A stretch of DNA of 64,000 nt from an uncultured Pelagibacteraceae bacterium (GTDB taxonomy: Bacteria; Pseudomonadota; Alphaproteobacteria; Pelagibacterales; Pelagibacteraceae): NCBI GenBank assembly GCA_902610655.1, contig CACLWL010000002.1, positions 1 to 64,000 of the forward strand, written 5' to 3'. Made by a program: the position numbers and the translations under genes. The notes beneath the pieces are model-generated. The model had not been told where the DNA came from, did no database searches, and saw only the letters and a list, made by a program, of their open reading frames with translations. Shown here one piece after another: positions 41,638 through 50,541 of this stretch; within the stretch, counting starts at the first letter, position 1, and every line of letters begins with the position of its first letter.

Positions 41638-42723
41638 ATGTCCAAGAATTCTGAATTTGTAAAATTCGATAAAGTTGACAAAAGTTACGATGGTAAAGTT
41701 TTGGTTGTTAAAGACCTTAACTTAGATATTTCTGAAGGTGAATTTATTACAATGCTTGGACCTTCTGGTTCCGGTAAAACAACATGCTTAATGATGCTAG
41801 CTGGTTTTGAAACACCAACAAATGGAGAGATTTATCTAGACTCAAACCCTATTTCAAATATTCCTCCACATAAAAGAGGAATAGGGATGGTTTTTCAAAA
41901 TTATGCTTTATTTCCACATATGACAGTTTATGAAAACTTAGCCTTTCCTCTTAAAGTAAGAAAAATTGCTAAAGATGAAATTGATAAAAAAGTTGATAAA
42001 GCATTGTCAATGGTTTCTCTAACAGGTTTTGAAAATAGAATGCCAGGACAATTGTCTGGTGGACAACAACAAAGAGTTGCAGTTGCTCGAGCATTAGTTT
42101 TTGATCCTGCGGTTGTTTTAATGGATGAGCCACTTGGAGCTTTAGATAAAAACTTAAGAGAAAGTATGCAATACGAAATAAAACATATTCATGAAAGTAT
42201 CGGCGTTACAGTAGTGTATGTCACTCATGATCAAGGTGAAGCTTTAACTATGTCTAATAGAATTGCTGTGTTTAATGATGGAAAAGTTCAACAATTATCA
42301 TCACCTGATAAATTATATGAAGAACCAGTAAATTCTTTTGTAGCGGAATTCATTGGAGAAAATAATACATTTCAAGGAGAAGTTTCAGATATTTCAAATG
42401 GAAAGTGTAAAGTAAAATTAAAAGAAGGAGAAATAGTAGCAAATCCAATTAATGTTAAATCTAAAGGTGATAAAACTACTGTTTCTATAAGACCTGAAAG
42501 AGCTTTAATTAATCCAACAAAAAAATTGGATAATAATTATAAAGGTAAAATTGAAGAAGTTATTTACCACGGTGACCATACTCGAGTGAGATTAAATGTA
42601 CTTGGAAATTCAGAATTTATTTTAAAAGTCCCAAACAGCTCACAAAATTTGGACATCAAACTTGGCAATATTATAGATATTAGTTGGAACTCAGCTGATG
42701 CTAGAGCTTTAGACCCAAAATAA
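41638..42723 (+). CDS. potA: PotA-type ABC transporter ATPase
   Basis: A 361-residue ABC ATPase with Walker A GPSGSGKTT, signature LSGGQQQRVAVARAL and Walker B VVLMDEPLGALDKNLRE. RGIGMVFQNYALFPHMTVYENL is typical of the PotA/spermidine-putrescine class. The C-terminal TOBE domain (VSIRPERALINP, EEVIYHGDHTRVRLNV) is present. It precedes its binding protein and two permeases. These Pot-type systems also import other amines and compatible solutes, so polyamine specificity is only a family guess. It starts 38 bases after the DoeA-like gene. Confidence 0.88.
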   Translation: MSKNSEFVKFDKVDKSYDGKVLVVKDLNLDISEGEFITMLGPSGSGKTTCLMMLAGFETPTNGEIYLDSNPISNIPPHKRGIGMVFQNYALFPHMTVYENLAFPLKVRKIAKDEIDKKVDKALSMVSLTGFENRMPGQLSGGQQQRVAVARALVFDPAVVLMDEPLGALDKNLRESMQYEIKHIHESIGVTVVYVTHDQGEALTMSNRIAVFNDGKVQQLSSPDKLYEEPVNSFVAEFIGENNTFQGEVSDISNGKCKVKLKEGEIVANPINVKSKGDKTTVSIRPERALINPTKKLDNNYKGKIEEVIYHGDHTRVRLNVLGNSEFILKVPNSSQNLDIKLGNIIDISWNSADARALDPK

Positions 42724-42791
42724 ACTAGTTTAGAATTATTCTCATTATAATCTGCTCTAATTCACTCAATTTAAAGCAAATACAAGGTTGA

Positions 42792-42845
42792 CTCCGTTTT
42801 TTTTACTTGTTGTAATTATGTTTTTAAAAAAACGTTTAAACGGAG
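42792..42845 (+). promoter_or_regulatory. Two-state RNA leader that can mask the Shine-Dalgarno of the binding-protein gene
   Basis: CTCCGTTT (42792-42799) is exactly complementary to AAACGGAG (42838-42845), which contains most of the GGAGG ribosome binding site. The same 5' strand, read as CGTTTTTTT (42795-42803), is also exactly complementary to AAAAAAACG (42826-42834), which would leave GGAGG free. The two pairings exclude each other. CGTTTAAACG (42833-42842) is itself palindromic. This is the layout of a translational switch or thermosensor; ligand and activity are unproven. Confidence 0.5.
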
Positions 42846-42850
42846 GATAA

Positions 42851-43966
42851 ATGAAAAAATTAAGTAAACTATTACTTGCCCTTTCTTTTGCTCTTTCAAT
42901 AACTTCATCAGCATTTGCAGTTACAGTTGCATCTTGGGGTGGAGCTTATACAGAGTCTCAAAAGTTAGGATATGGTGATCCTACTGCTAAAAAACTTGGT
43001 GTTGATATTAACTGGGTTGATTATTCAGGTGGATTGTCTGAGATTAAGGCACAGAAAGAAGCAGGCGCAATTGTATGGGATATTATTGACGTATTTGCAA
43101 TGGATACTATCACTGGATGTGACGAAGGTTTATTTGTTGAATTTGATTTTGACAAAGATTTTCCAGCAGCTCCAGATGGAACTCCTGCAAGTCAAGATTT
43201 CTTTACAAGCATGCCATCAAAATGTGCAGTGGGAAATATTTTATATTCTTGGAACTACGCTTATAATACAAAAAATGTAAAAGGTACTCCAAAAACTATA
43301 AAAGATTTTTTTAATACAAAAAAATTCCCTGGAAAAAGAGCTATCTATAAAAGCGCCCTAACAAATTTAGAAATCGCTTTAGCAGCAGATGGAATTAAAC
43401 CAGGAAAAGGTGGTGCTAAAATCTACAAAGCTCTTGAAACAGAAAAAGGTGTTAACAGAGCAATGGATAAAATCAAAAAACTTTGTACAGATCCAAAAGG
43501 TGGATGTGTATTTTGGTCAGCAGGTGCTCAACCGCCAGAATTATTAATGAGTGGTGAAGTTGTTATGGCAACTGGTTGGAATGGTAGATTCTTCAACGCA
43601 ACAGTTGGAGAAGGTGCTCCAATTAAACAAGTATGGGATGGTCAAGGTCTTGACTATGAATATTTTGTACTTGTTAAAGGTGGTCCAGACGAAGCAAACG
43701 CAAAAAAAGCTTTAGTTGAAATGACAAGTACTGAAGGTTTAGCGGGAAGTGCTAAGTATATTGCTTATGCTCCTTGGAGAAAATCTTCAATCGACGTAAT
43801 GTCAAAAGGTGAGCCGTGGTATAAAGATGGTAAAACTAACATGGTACCTCACATGCCTACAGCTCCTGAGAACACTAAAAATTATTTCCTAGTAGATCCA
43901 ATTTTCTGGGCAGACAATGGCACAGAGCTTGGTGAAAAATGGGAAGCTATGAAAGCTGGTCTATAA
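42851..43966 (+). CDS. PotD-type extracellular solute-binding protein
   Basis: A 371-residue periplasmic binding protein. The signal peptide ends SSAFA, then VTVASWGGAYTESQKLGYGDP, the start typical of family-1 binding proteins of Pot-type systems. DVFAMDTITGCDEGLFVEFDF, NILYSWNYAYNTKNVKGTPKTIKDFFNTKKFPGKRAI, VFWSAGAQPPELLMSGEVVMATGWNGRFFNA and APWRKSSIDVMSK follow the PotD fold. Cysteines in TGC, SKC, LC and GGC may form disulfides. It is preceded by a strong GGAGG within a foldable leader and followed by a terminator-like hairpin, an arrangement giving more binding protein than permease. Confidence 0.88.
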   Translation: MKKLSKLLLALSFALSITSSAFAVTVASWGGAYTESQKLGYGDPTAKKLGVDINWVDYSGGLSEIKAQKEAGAIVWDIIDVFAMDTITGCDEGLFVEFDFDKDFPAAPDGTPASQDFFTSMPSKCAVGNILYSWNYAYNTKNVKGTPKTIKDFFNTKKFPGKRAIYKSALTNLEIALAADGIKPGKGGAKIYKALETEKGVNRAMDKIKKLCTDPKGGCVFWSAGAQPPELLMSGEVVMATGWNGRFFNATVGEGAPIKQVWDGQGLDYEYFVLVKGGPDEANAKKALVEMTSTEGLAGSAKYIAYAPWRKSSIDVMSKGEPWYKDGKTNMVPHMPTAPENTKNYFLVDPIFWADNGTELGEKWEAMKAGL

Positions 43967-44003
43967 TTTTAAGTTTTAAAGATTAAAATTATATATTATA
44001 TTT

Positions 44004-44032
44004 AGGGCGGTTATTTAATAACCGCCCTTTTT
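44004..44032 (+). terminator. Attenuating terminator between binding protein and permease genes
   Basis: AGGGCGGTTATT and AATAACCGCCCT are perfect 12-base arms, folding with a small A/T loop and followed by TTTTATTT. It lies in the 70-base gap after the binding-protein gene and ends just before the permease ATG. It is likely to lower read-through into the permeases. Confidence 0.8.
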
Positions 44033-44036
44033 ATTT

Positions 44037-45290
44037 ATGAGCAGCGAAACAAACAAAATTTTAACAACCGATGGAATTCCTTTAGAGGAAAGTCTAAAAA
44101 AGGCAGAAAAAAAAAATAAAATAAAAGCTTTTTTGTTGGTAGCTCCTTTATTACTATTTTTAATAATAACATATGTTTTTCCAATTGGAGATATGCTTTT
44201 TAGAAGTGTAGACGACCGAATGGTGACTAATATGCTACCTAAAACTTTCAAGGCAATGGAAAAATGGGACGGGAAAGAATTACCGGACGAGGAAGTTTTT
44301 GAAGCATTCTATTTAGATTATAAAAAATTAGTTGAGGAAAAAACTTTTGGAAAATTAGCTACACAGCTTAATTATGAGAAAAATGGCTTTAAAAGTATTC
44401 TTAAAAAATTAAAAAGAAAAATGAAAAAATTTGAAGAGGGAAATTATAAAGAACAAATAATGGAGGTACACAAGAGATGGGCGAACGTTGAATATTGGAG
44501 AGCTCTTAAAAGAAGAACTCCAGCATACACTTACTCTAAATATTTAAAAGGAGTAGACATGTATGAAAATGAAGATGGTAAAATTGTTCAAGTTCCTGAA
44601 GACAGGAGGGTACATAAAATATTATGGGTTAGGACTATCGAGGTAGCTTTTTTTGTAACAGTATTATGTTTTTTAATGGCTTACCCGATTGCACATTTGC
44701 TCGCAACTCTGCCAATGAAATATAGCAATCTATTAATGATTTGTGTACTTCTTCCATTTTGGACCTCTTTACTTGTTAGAACTGCAAGTTGGATGATTTT
44801 GTTACAGCAACAAGGAATTGTGAATGATTTTTTTGTGTGGATAGGTTTAATCAGCGATGATAATAGACCAGAAATGATGTACAATAAAACAGGAACCTAC
44901 GTTGCCATGACTCAAATACTTTTACCATTTATGGTTCTTCCTTTGTATAGTGTTATGAAAACTATATCTCCTAGCTTAATGAGAGCAGGAAAATCATTAG
45001 GTGGCACACCATTCGTCGCTTTTTGGAAAGTTTATTTTCCTTTAACAATACCTGGAATAGGCGCTGGCTGTTTATTGGTTTTTATATTGGCAATTGGTTA
45101 TTATATTACACCAGCATTAGTTGGGGGTGCATCAGGAACATTGATAAGTAATCAGATTGCCTACCATATGAAAAGTACTCTTGACTGGAGCTTTGCTTCA
45201 GCCATGGGATTAATGTTGTTGACTGGAGTGCTAGTGATCTATTGGATTTATAATAAACTTGTAGGGGTTGATAATATTAAGTTAGGATAA
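44037..45290 (+). CDS. potB: PotB-type ABC permease with large periplasmic insert
   Basis: A 417-residue permease, about 120 residues longer than usual PotB. Helix 1 is IKAFLLVAPLLLFLIITYVFPIGDMLFRSV. Then about 130 charged residues (about 60-190, MVTNMLPKTFKAMEKWDG to VQVPEDRRVHK) form an extra extracytoplasmic domain rich in helix. The core resumes at ILWVRTIEVAFFVTVLCFLMAYPIAHLLA. The EAA coupling loop is AGKSLGGTPFVAFWKVYFPLTIPGI. It pairs with the next permease; only three bases separate them. Confidence 0.87.
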   Translation: MSSETNKILTTDGIPLEESLKKAEKKNKIKAFLLVAPLLLFLIITYVFPIGDMLFRSVDDRMVTNMLPKTFKAMEKWDGKELPDEEVFEAFYLDYKKLVEEKTFGKLATQLNYEKNGFKSILKKLKRKMKKFEEGNYKEQIMEVHKRWANVEYWRALKRRTPAYTYSKYLKGVDMYENEDGKIVQVPEDRRVHKILWVRTIEVAFFVTVLCFLMAYPIAHLLATLPMKYSNLLMICVLLPFWTSLLVRTASWMILLQQQGIVNDFFVWIGLISDDNRPEMMYNKTGTYVAMTQILLPFMVLPLYSVMKTISPSLMRAGKSLGGTPFVAFWKVYFPLTIPGIGAGCLLVFILAIGYYITPALVGGASGTLISNQIAYHMKSTLDWSFASAMGLMLLTGVLVIYWIYNKLVGVDNIKLG

Positions 45291-45293
45291 ATT

Positions 45294-46148
45294 ATGGCTT
45301 TACCAAAATATACAGAACCACACTACAGAATTTGGCATTATTTTTATTTAACTATTTGTACGTTTGTATTTTTCTTTTTAATAGCACCTTTATTTGTTAT
45401 TTTTCCATTATCGTTCAATGCAGAAGAATTTTTAGTTTTTTCTGACGGCATGAAAAGACTTGATCCTGACGCATTCTCATTAAGATGGTATCAGGATATG
45501 GTCTACGGCACTAAAAATCCCTGGGGACTTGCAGCAAAGAATAGTTTTATCATTGCTATATTTGCAACATTGGGATCTGTATTATTAGGAACTGTAGCGG
45601 CATTAGGATTAAGTAGCAGGCACATGCCTTATAAAGGAATTATTATGGCAACTTTAATTTCTCCAATGATTGTTCCACTAATTATTTCAGGGGTTGCAAT
45701 TTTCTTTTTTATGGCAAAAGTAGGATTAGCAGCTACTCATACAGGAATTATTCTAGCTCATATAGTTTTAGGAACTCCGTTTGTGGTTATTACTGTTACA
45801 GCAACGTTATCTGGCTTTGACCATAGCGTGACAAGAGCAGCGTCTAGTCTTGGAAGTGATCCAGTAAATACTTTTATGAAAATAACATTACCACTTATAT
45901 TACCAGGTGTAATATCTGGTGGATTATTTGCATTCGTTACATCTTTTGATGAGGTTGTTGTAGTTTTATTCCTAGCTGGACTTGATAATACAACAATACC
46001 AATTCAGATGTGGACAGGATTAAGAGAACAGCTAAGCCCTACTATTCTCGCAGTTGCTACTTGTTTAATTGTTTTATCAACTCTTATTTTAGTTACGGCA
46101 GAACTTTTAAGACGAAGATCTGAAAGAATTAGAGGAATAAACAGATAA
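45294..46148 (+). CDS. potC: PotC-type ABC permease
   Basis: A 284-residue permease with six helices. IAPLFVIFPLSFNAEEFLVF precedes LRWYQDMVYGTKNPWGLAAKNSFIIAIFATLGSVLLGTVAALGLSSR. The coupling loop is TRAASSLGSDPVNTFMKITLPLILPGVISGGLFAFVTSFDEVVVVLFLAG, close to PotC and YdcV. It is the last gene of the transporter operon and converges on the thiolase gene with two bases between stops. Confidence 0.88.
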   Translation: MALPKYTEPHYRIWHYFYLTICTFVFFFLIAPLFVIFPLSFNAEEFLVFSDGMKRLDPDAFSLRWYQDMVYGTKNPWGLAAKNSFIIAIFATLGSVLLGTVAALGLSSRHMPYKGIIMATLISPMIVPLIISGVAIFFFMAKVGLAATHTGIILAHIVLGTPFVVITVTATLSGFDHSVTRAASSLGSDPVNTFMKITLPLILPGVISGGLFAFVTSFDEVVVVLFLAGLDNTTIPIQMWTGLREQLSPTILAVATCLIVLSTLILVTAELLRRRSERIRGINR

Positions 46149-46150
46149 TA

Positions 46151-47275
46151 TTAATCAACTGTTTCAATTATAGTAGCAATTCCCATTCCAAGTCCAATAC
46201 ATTGAGTTGAAAGAGCATATTTTTTATTTTCTCTTCGTAATAAATTTGCAACTTTACCAGTTATTCTTGCTCCTGTTGCTCCTAGAGGATGTCCTAATGC
46301 TAAAGCTCCTCCATCAATATTTACTTTTTTCTGATCTATTCCTAAATCTTTAATACAAGCCAAAGATTGCGAAGCAAAAGCTTCATTCAGTTCAAATATA
46401 TCAATCTGATCAATCGATAAATTTGCTCGCTTTAAAGCTTTTTTTGTAGCACCTATTGGCCCTAGCCCCATATAGTCTGGGTCACATCCATCTACTGCTG
46501 TAGAAATTATTCGACCTAAAATATCAAGATTATTATCTTTTGCGTAATTTTCTTCACAAATTATTGTTGCTGCTGCTCCATCTGTTAATGGTGATGAAGT
46601 TGCTGCAGTAACAGTTCCATTTGGATCAAATGCAAGTTTAAGCTGATCCAATTTTTCTTGTGTAGTGCCCGGTCTGATATTTCCATCAGTCTTACATTCA
46701 CCAATAGCAACTATTTCCTCATTAAATTTTCCATTTTTTTGTGCCTGGGCAGCTTTTTCATGACTTGATATAGCAAATTCTTGTTGTTCTTTTCTTAAGA
46801 TACTAAATTTTTTTGCTACATTCTCAGCTGTTGTACCCATAGTGAAATATACATGTGGGTTTTCTTTTTCAGTAAATGGATATGGAACTGGATCAAATCC
46901 AGTGTTTACTCTAGACATGCTTTCAACTCCTCCACAAATAAAAACTTTACCCGATCCCATTGCAATTTTACCAGCAGCTATATGTATAGCCTCCATAGAT
47001 GAACCGCACCATCTATCCACTGTCATTCCAGAAGTTTTAATGTTCATATCTGAGAGGAAAGTGACTAATTTACCAATGTTAAAACACTGTTCACCAACCT
47101 GAAAAGCACAACCAACAACAATATCTTCAACATCTTCTTTATTAATTTTTGATTTAGCAACTAAATTCTTTATAACCTCAGCTAATAAATTTACGGGTTT
47201 TACGTCAATCAAAGCACCTTTTCTTGCCATTGTGAAAGGTGAACGCGCGTATCCGGCAATTACTGGTTTAAACAT
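46151..47275 (-). CDS. Acetyl-CoA acyltransferase (thiolase, FadA-like)
   Basis: A 374-residue thiolase. The acyl-accepting cysteine lies in MTVDRWCGSSMEAIH. The GGVESMSRV, FELNEAFASQSLACIKDL, NIDGGALALGHPLGATGAR (catalytic His) and STQCIGLGMGIATIIE (second Cys) motifs are all present. It carries out thiolytic cleavage of 3-ketoacyl-CoA or the reverse. It closes a seven-gene minus-strand operon, 15 bases after the DmdA-like gene. A HADH-ECH protein for the preceding two beta-oxidation steps is encoded at 59251-61473. Whether it prefers acetoacetyl-CoA or longer chains is unclear. Confidence 0.92.
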   Translation of the reverse strand: MFKPVIAGYARSPFTMARKGALIDVKPVNLLAEVIKNLVAKSKINKEDVEDIVVGCAFQVGEQCFNIGKLVTFLSDMNIKTSGMTVDRWCGSSMEAIHIAAGKIAMGSGKVFICGGVESMSRVNTGFDPVPYPFTEKENPHVYFTMGTTAENVAKKFSILRKEQQEFAISSHEKAAQAQKNGKFNEEIVAIGECKTDGNIRPGTTQEKLDQLKLAFDPNGTVTAATSSPLTDGAAATIICEENYAKDNNLDILGRIISTAVDGCDPDYMGLGPIGATKKALKRANLSIDQIDIFELNEAFASQSLACIKDLGIDQKKVNIDGGALALGHPLGATGARITGKVANLLRRENKKYALSTQCIGLGMGIATIIETVD

Positions 47276-47290
47276 AGTTTATATATATAT

Positions 47291-48454
47291 TTATTTCGGA
47301 AATGGTAAAGTGGTAATAGTACCTTTAACAACCTTACCATCTGAAGTTTCTACTATTATTTTCTCATTTTCATTCCAGTGACCTTTTGAAATCATTGAAA
47401 GACCTATATTTTTTTTATATTTTGGTGAAAATATTCCTGAAGTTATACGCCCAATAATTTTTTTATTTTGAGAAAGAACTGGTAGAAGCTTACCATTTGG
47501 CTTGTATGGTTTACCACCAAACATTACACCCCGCATTTTTTGTTTTAAGCCTTTTTTTTTTATTTCTTCTAAAGCTTTTTTTCCAATAAAATTATGAGCT
47601 GATGGTTTACAATATTCCTCTAAATTACACTCAAAAGGATTATTATCTTTTGTAAAATCATTTCCATAAGACATCAAACCTCCTTCAATTCTATCAATTA
47701 GATTTGGGCATCCAGGAGAAATATTAAATTTTTTTCCTGCTTTCCAAATTGCATCCCAAAGTTTTTCACCTATATCAACACTGTCAAAATATTTTTCAAA
47801 ACCTTTAAAATAAATTTCAAAACCATCTTGTTTACTATAACCTGATCTTGCGATAATTTGCTTTGTACCCATAAAATCAAATACTCTAAAATTAAAAAAT
47901 TTAATTTTTCTTATTGATTCTCCAAAAATAGATACAAGCAATTCTTCTGATTTAGGACCTTGAACGGCAAGAGGATAAACATCAGGTTCTTTTATTCTTA
48001 CATCTAGATTAGATCCTATTGCAATACCATTGGCCCACAGTAAAATATCCGAGTCTGCAATAGAAATCCAAAACATGTCGTCATCTAATTTTAATAAAAC
48101 AGGATCATTAATCATGCCACCGTGTTCATTTAGGATTGGAATATAAAAACATTTTCCAGTTTCCATATTTTTTAATGGTCTTGGTGTTAATTTTTGAATA
48201 AGCTTAAAGGCATCTTTACCAGTTATTTGAACCTGTCTCTGACATGAAACATCCCACAATTGTACATGTTTATTAAGATGCCAATAATCTTCTTCCACAG
48301 TTTTTCTAAAGCCTTTTGGTAAAAGCATATGGTTTACAACTGTAAAATCAGATACGCCTAACTTTTCAACTTTATTTGTAAAAGGCGTACGTCTTATCCG
48401 TCTTGACATATTTAACTTAATATTTTGTGACTTATTTACTGAAGTTTTTCTCAT
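47291..48454 (-). CDS. DmdA-like GcvT-fold tetrahydrofolate methyltransferase
   Basis: A GcvT-family protein of about 388 residues (start at 48454, or 48409 with MSRRIRRTPF; the track start lies inside the previous gene). RRTPFTNKVEKLGVSDFTVVNHMLLP, VEEDYWHLNKHVQLWDVSCQRQVQITGKDA, LTPRPLKNMETGKCFYIPILNEHGGMINDPVLLKL, FKFFNFRVFDF-type and ARSGYSKQDGFEIYF strongly recall Pelagibacter DMSP demethylase DmdA. True DmdA moves a methyl from DMSP to tetrahydrofolate. As it sits among dehydrogenase and TPP-enzyme genes, it may demethylate another S- or N-methyl compound. I cannot separate true DmdA from a paralogue here. Confidence 0.8.
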   Translation of the reverse strand: MRKTSVNKSQNIKLNMSRRIRRTPFTNKVEKLGVSDFTVVNHMLLPKGFRKTVEEDYWHLNKHVQLWDVSCQRQVQITGKDAFKLIQKLTPRPLKNMETGKCFYIPILNEHGGMINDPVLLKLDDDMFWISIADSDILLWANGIAIGSNLDVRIKEPDVYPLAVQGPKSEELLVSIFGESIRKIKFFNFRVFDFMGTKQIIARSGYSKQDGFEIYFKGFEKYFDSVDIGEKLWDAIWKAGKKFNISPGCPNLIDRIEGGLMSYGNDFTKDNNPFECNLEEYCKPSAHNFIGKKALEEIKKKGLKQKMRGVMFGGKPYKPNGKLLPVLSQNKKIIGRITSGIFSPKYKKNIGLSMISKGHWNENEKIIVETSDGKVVKGTITTLPFPK

Positions 48455-48458
48455 TCGA

Positions 48459-48794
48459 TTACTTTGACCACCATACAGAATACCCATTAGGCGCAATTAT
48501 AACTGGTATATGGTATTTCTTTTTCGGATTTTTCATATTAAACTTAATTAAAATATCTGAAACATTAGTTTTTTTTTTGTAATATTTCTCCAAATTAAAA
48601 ATAAGTTCATATTTTAATAAACAATCCTTTTTTGATAGGGAAAATTCTTTAGATACTCTACCATTTTTATCTGTTTTAGATTGATAGATTTTATTTCTTT
48701 TACCATTTTTTTTTATCTGATTAATAATTACTCTAACTCCTGAAGCGTGAGAACCATCTGTTGAACTCAACAAGTGTGATGATACTATTGCCAT
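48459..48794 (-). CDS. Transthyretin/5-hydroxyisourate-hydrolase-like protein with altered C-terminus
   Basis: A 111-residue transthyretin-fold protein. SSHLLSSTDGSHASGVRVII at the N-terminus (His7) and KKYHIPVIIAPNGYSVWW at the C-terminus match HIU hydrolase. The catalytic C-terminal YRGS of uricase-pathway enzymes is replaced by WWSK, so the hydrolase activity is doubtful. No other urate genes are present. Tight spacing (three bases) to the TPP-enzyme gene suggests a role in the same pathway, for example hydrolysis of another cyclic amide. Confidence 0.75.
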   Translation of the reverse strand: MAIVSSHLLSSTDGSHASGVRVIINQIKKNGKRNKIYQSKTDKNGRVSKEFSLSKKDCLLKYELIFNLEKYYKKKTNVSDILIKFNMKNPKKKYHIPVIIAPNGYSVWWSK

Positions 48795-48797
48795 TAG

Positions 48798-50540
48798 TTA
48801 CTCAATTGATGCTTTATCTCTTTTATTACTTACGGCAGCCACAATAGGGCTAATAACCCCTTTAGCTTTAACATTCACACATGCAGTTTTTCCGCTTTCT
48901 AAAGCTCTTTTGAGTGCAGGTGCCAACTCTTCTCTTTTTAGAACAAGTTCTCCATGACCTCCAAATCCTTCAAAAATTTTATGAAAAGGAATATCTCTAA
49001 AATCTGTTGCAAAATGTTTGCCACTTTCAAACAACCTTTCTTGTTGTTGAGAAATACAATCTAATCCTCCATTGTTATCAATTACAACTACTATGGGTTT
49101 ATTTTCTTGAAATGCTGCCTCAATTGATAAGCCTCCTGATAGAAAAGCTCCATCGCCACTAATTAAAACTACATTTGACTTAGGGTTAAGATTCTTTGCT
49201 GATAGTGCAAATGGAACACCTACGCCTAGCATACTAAATGTTCCAGGATGTAGTATACCTCCAAGCTTTTTCCCTTTATGGCCTGCAATATTAATCGCTA
49301 TTTCAGACCAAAAATGTGTGTTTCCACCATCAATTACTAACCAGTCTTTATCTTTCATTACTTCCTGCACATCCAAAGCTAATTGTAGTGGGTGTATCTT
49401 TCCGCCATTCTTTTTTGCCTCAGCAGTTTCTATCTCAAGATCTTTTAAAGATTTATCAATCCATTTCTTTTTTTCTGATAAATTTTGTTCAATCCATTTT
49501 TTATCTAAATTCCATTTATTATTTAATTTTAATTTATTTAAAGTATCTAAAAACACTCCAGGATCACATAACATATTAATATCTGCTGCTCTATTTAATT
49601 CAATTTCCTCGTGAGATCCATTTATACAAATAAGTTTTGTGGATTTTGGAAATAACGGGGGATTTCCAAAATTCATTTGGTTGTCAAGTCTTGTTCCAAC
49701 CATCAAAATTAAATCAGACTCATCAAAAGCAAATTTTGAGGGAGGGTACTGATGTATATCCGCGAGCCCCATATAAGATTCTGCTTCTTCTCCCAAAAGC
49801 TTTTGATGATATGGAACATTAAAAATTGGTATATTTAAATTTTGACCTGCGGCCTCTAATTTTTTTTCAGAACCAGACCACCAAACTCCATGTCCACCAA
49901 TTATCATGGGTTTTTTTGCATTTGAAGCTAATTCCAATACCTCACTCATTTGATTTGGATCTGGCCAAGCAATATTTTTTAATTTCTTTGATTGTGAAAA
50001 AGGTCTTTCATCCAATCCTGCATTTTCATGAAATGAAGAAAACATAATATCTACAGGTACACTTAAATGAACTGCTCCCGGGTAACCATTCGTAGCTATT
50101 AAATATGCTTTATCTATAAATTCACGAATTCTATTTCCATCAGTAATACTAGCGCTATATTTTGTTAATGGTTCAGCTATTTTAACATCATCAATCTCTT
50201 TAAATCCACCTGACCCTTGTCTTCTTAAACTGCTTGATCCAGTAATGAATATTACCGGAGATCTTTCCCCCCACGCCTCCATCATTGATGGAACTGCATT
50301 GGCAAATCCTTCTGGACCAACTAAACATACAGCAGGCTTTCTGGTTATTCTTGTATGACCATCTGCAATGTGTCCTGCTATTTGTTCATGAGGACAATTA
50401 ATAACATCGATTTGACACTCCATTAATCCTTCTAATGCAGGATTACAGAAACCTCCTGAAAGTGTAAAAACATTTTCGATACCTTTGTCTCTCAAAGCTC
50501 TAGCGATTAAGGATCCACCTCTTATTTTTTTGTCTGACAT
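48798..50540 (-). CDS. Thiamine-diphosphate-dependent enzyme (acetolactate synthase / decarboxylase family)
   Basis: About 580 residues, starting at ATG 50540 (MSDKKIRGGS), one base after the upstream stop. The N-terminal PYR domain carries the catalytic glutamate in NCPHEQIAGHIADGHTR. The middle domain is AKKPMIIGGHGVWWSGS...LILMVGTRLDNQMNFG. The C-terminal PP domain has the ThDP motif SGDGAFLSGGLSIEAAFQENKPIVVVIDNN. It decarboxylates or ligates 2-keto acids in known relatives. Glyoxylate carboligase, oxalyl-CoA decarboxylase, HACL and ALS share this layout and I cannot choose between them. With an upstream hydroxyacid dehydrogenase supplying a 2-keto acid, a decarboxylase role is likely. 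Confidence 0.85.
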   Translation of the reverse strand: MSDKKIRGGSLIARALRDKGIENVFTLSGGFCNPALEGLMECQIDVINCPHEQIAGHIADGHTRITRKPAVCLVGPEGFANAVPSMMEAWGERSPVIFITGSSSLRRQGSGGFKEIDDVKIAEPLTKYSASITDGNRIREFIDKAYLIATNGYPGAVHLSVPVDIMFSSFHENAGLDERPFSQSKKLKNIAWPDPNQMSEVLELASNAKKPMIIGGHGVWWSGSEKKLEAAGQNLNIPIFNVPYHQKLLGEEAESYMGLADIHQYPPSKFAFDESDLILMVGTRLDNQMNFGNPPLFPKSTKLICINGSHEEIELNRAADINMLCDPGVFLDTLNKLKLNNKWNLDKKWIEQNLSEKKKWIDKSLKDLEIETAEAKKNGGKIHPLQLALDVQEVMKDKDWLVIDGGNTHFWSEIAINIAGHKGKKLGGILHPGTFSMLGVGVPFALSAKNLNPKSNVVLISGDGAFLSGGLSIEAAFQENKPIVVVIDNNGGLDCISQQQERLFESGKHFATDFRDIPFHKIFEGFGGHGELVLKREELAPALKRALESGKTACVNVKAKGVISPIVAAVSNKRDKASIE

Positions 50541-50541
50541 T

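Noticed and set aside
42724-42850. Glycine or SAM-V riboswitch upstream of the binding-protein gene
   Set aside because: The conserved cores of those classes are not recognisable; only the two-state pairing is supported.
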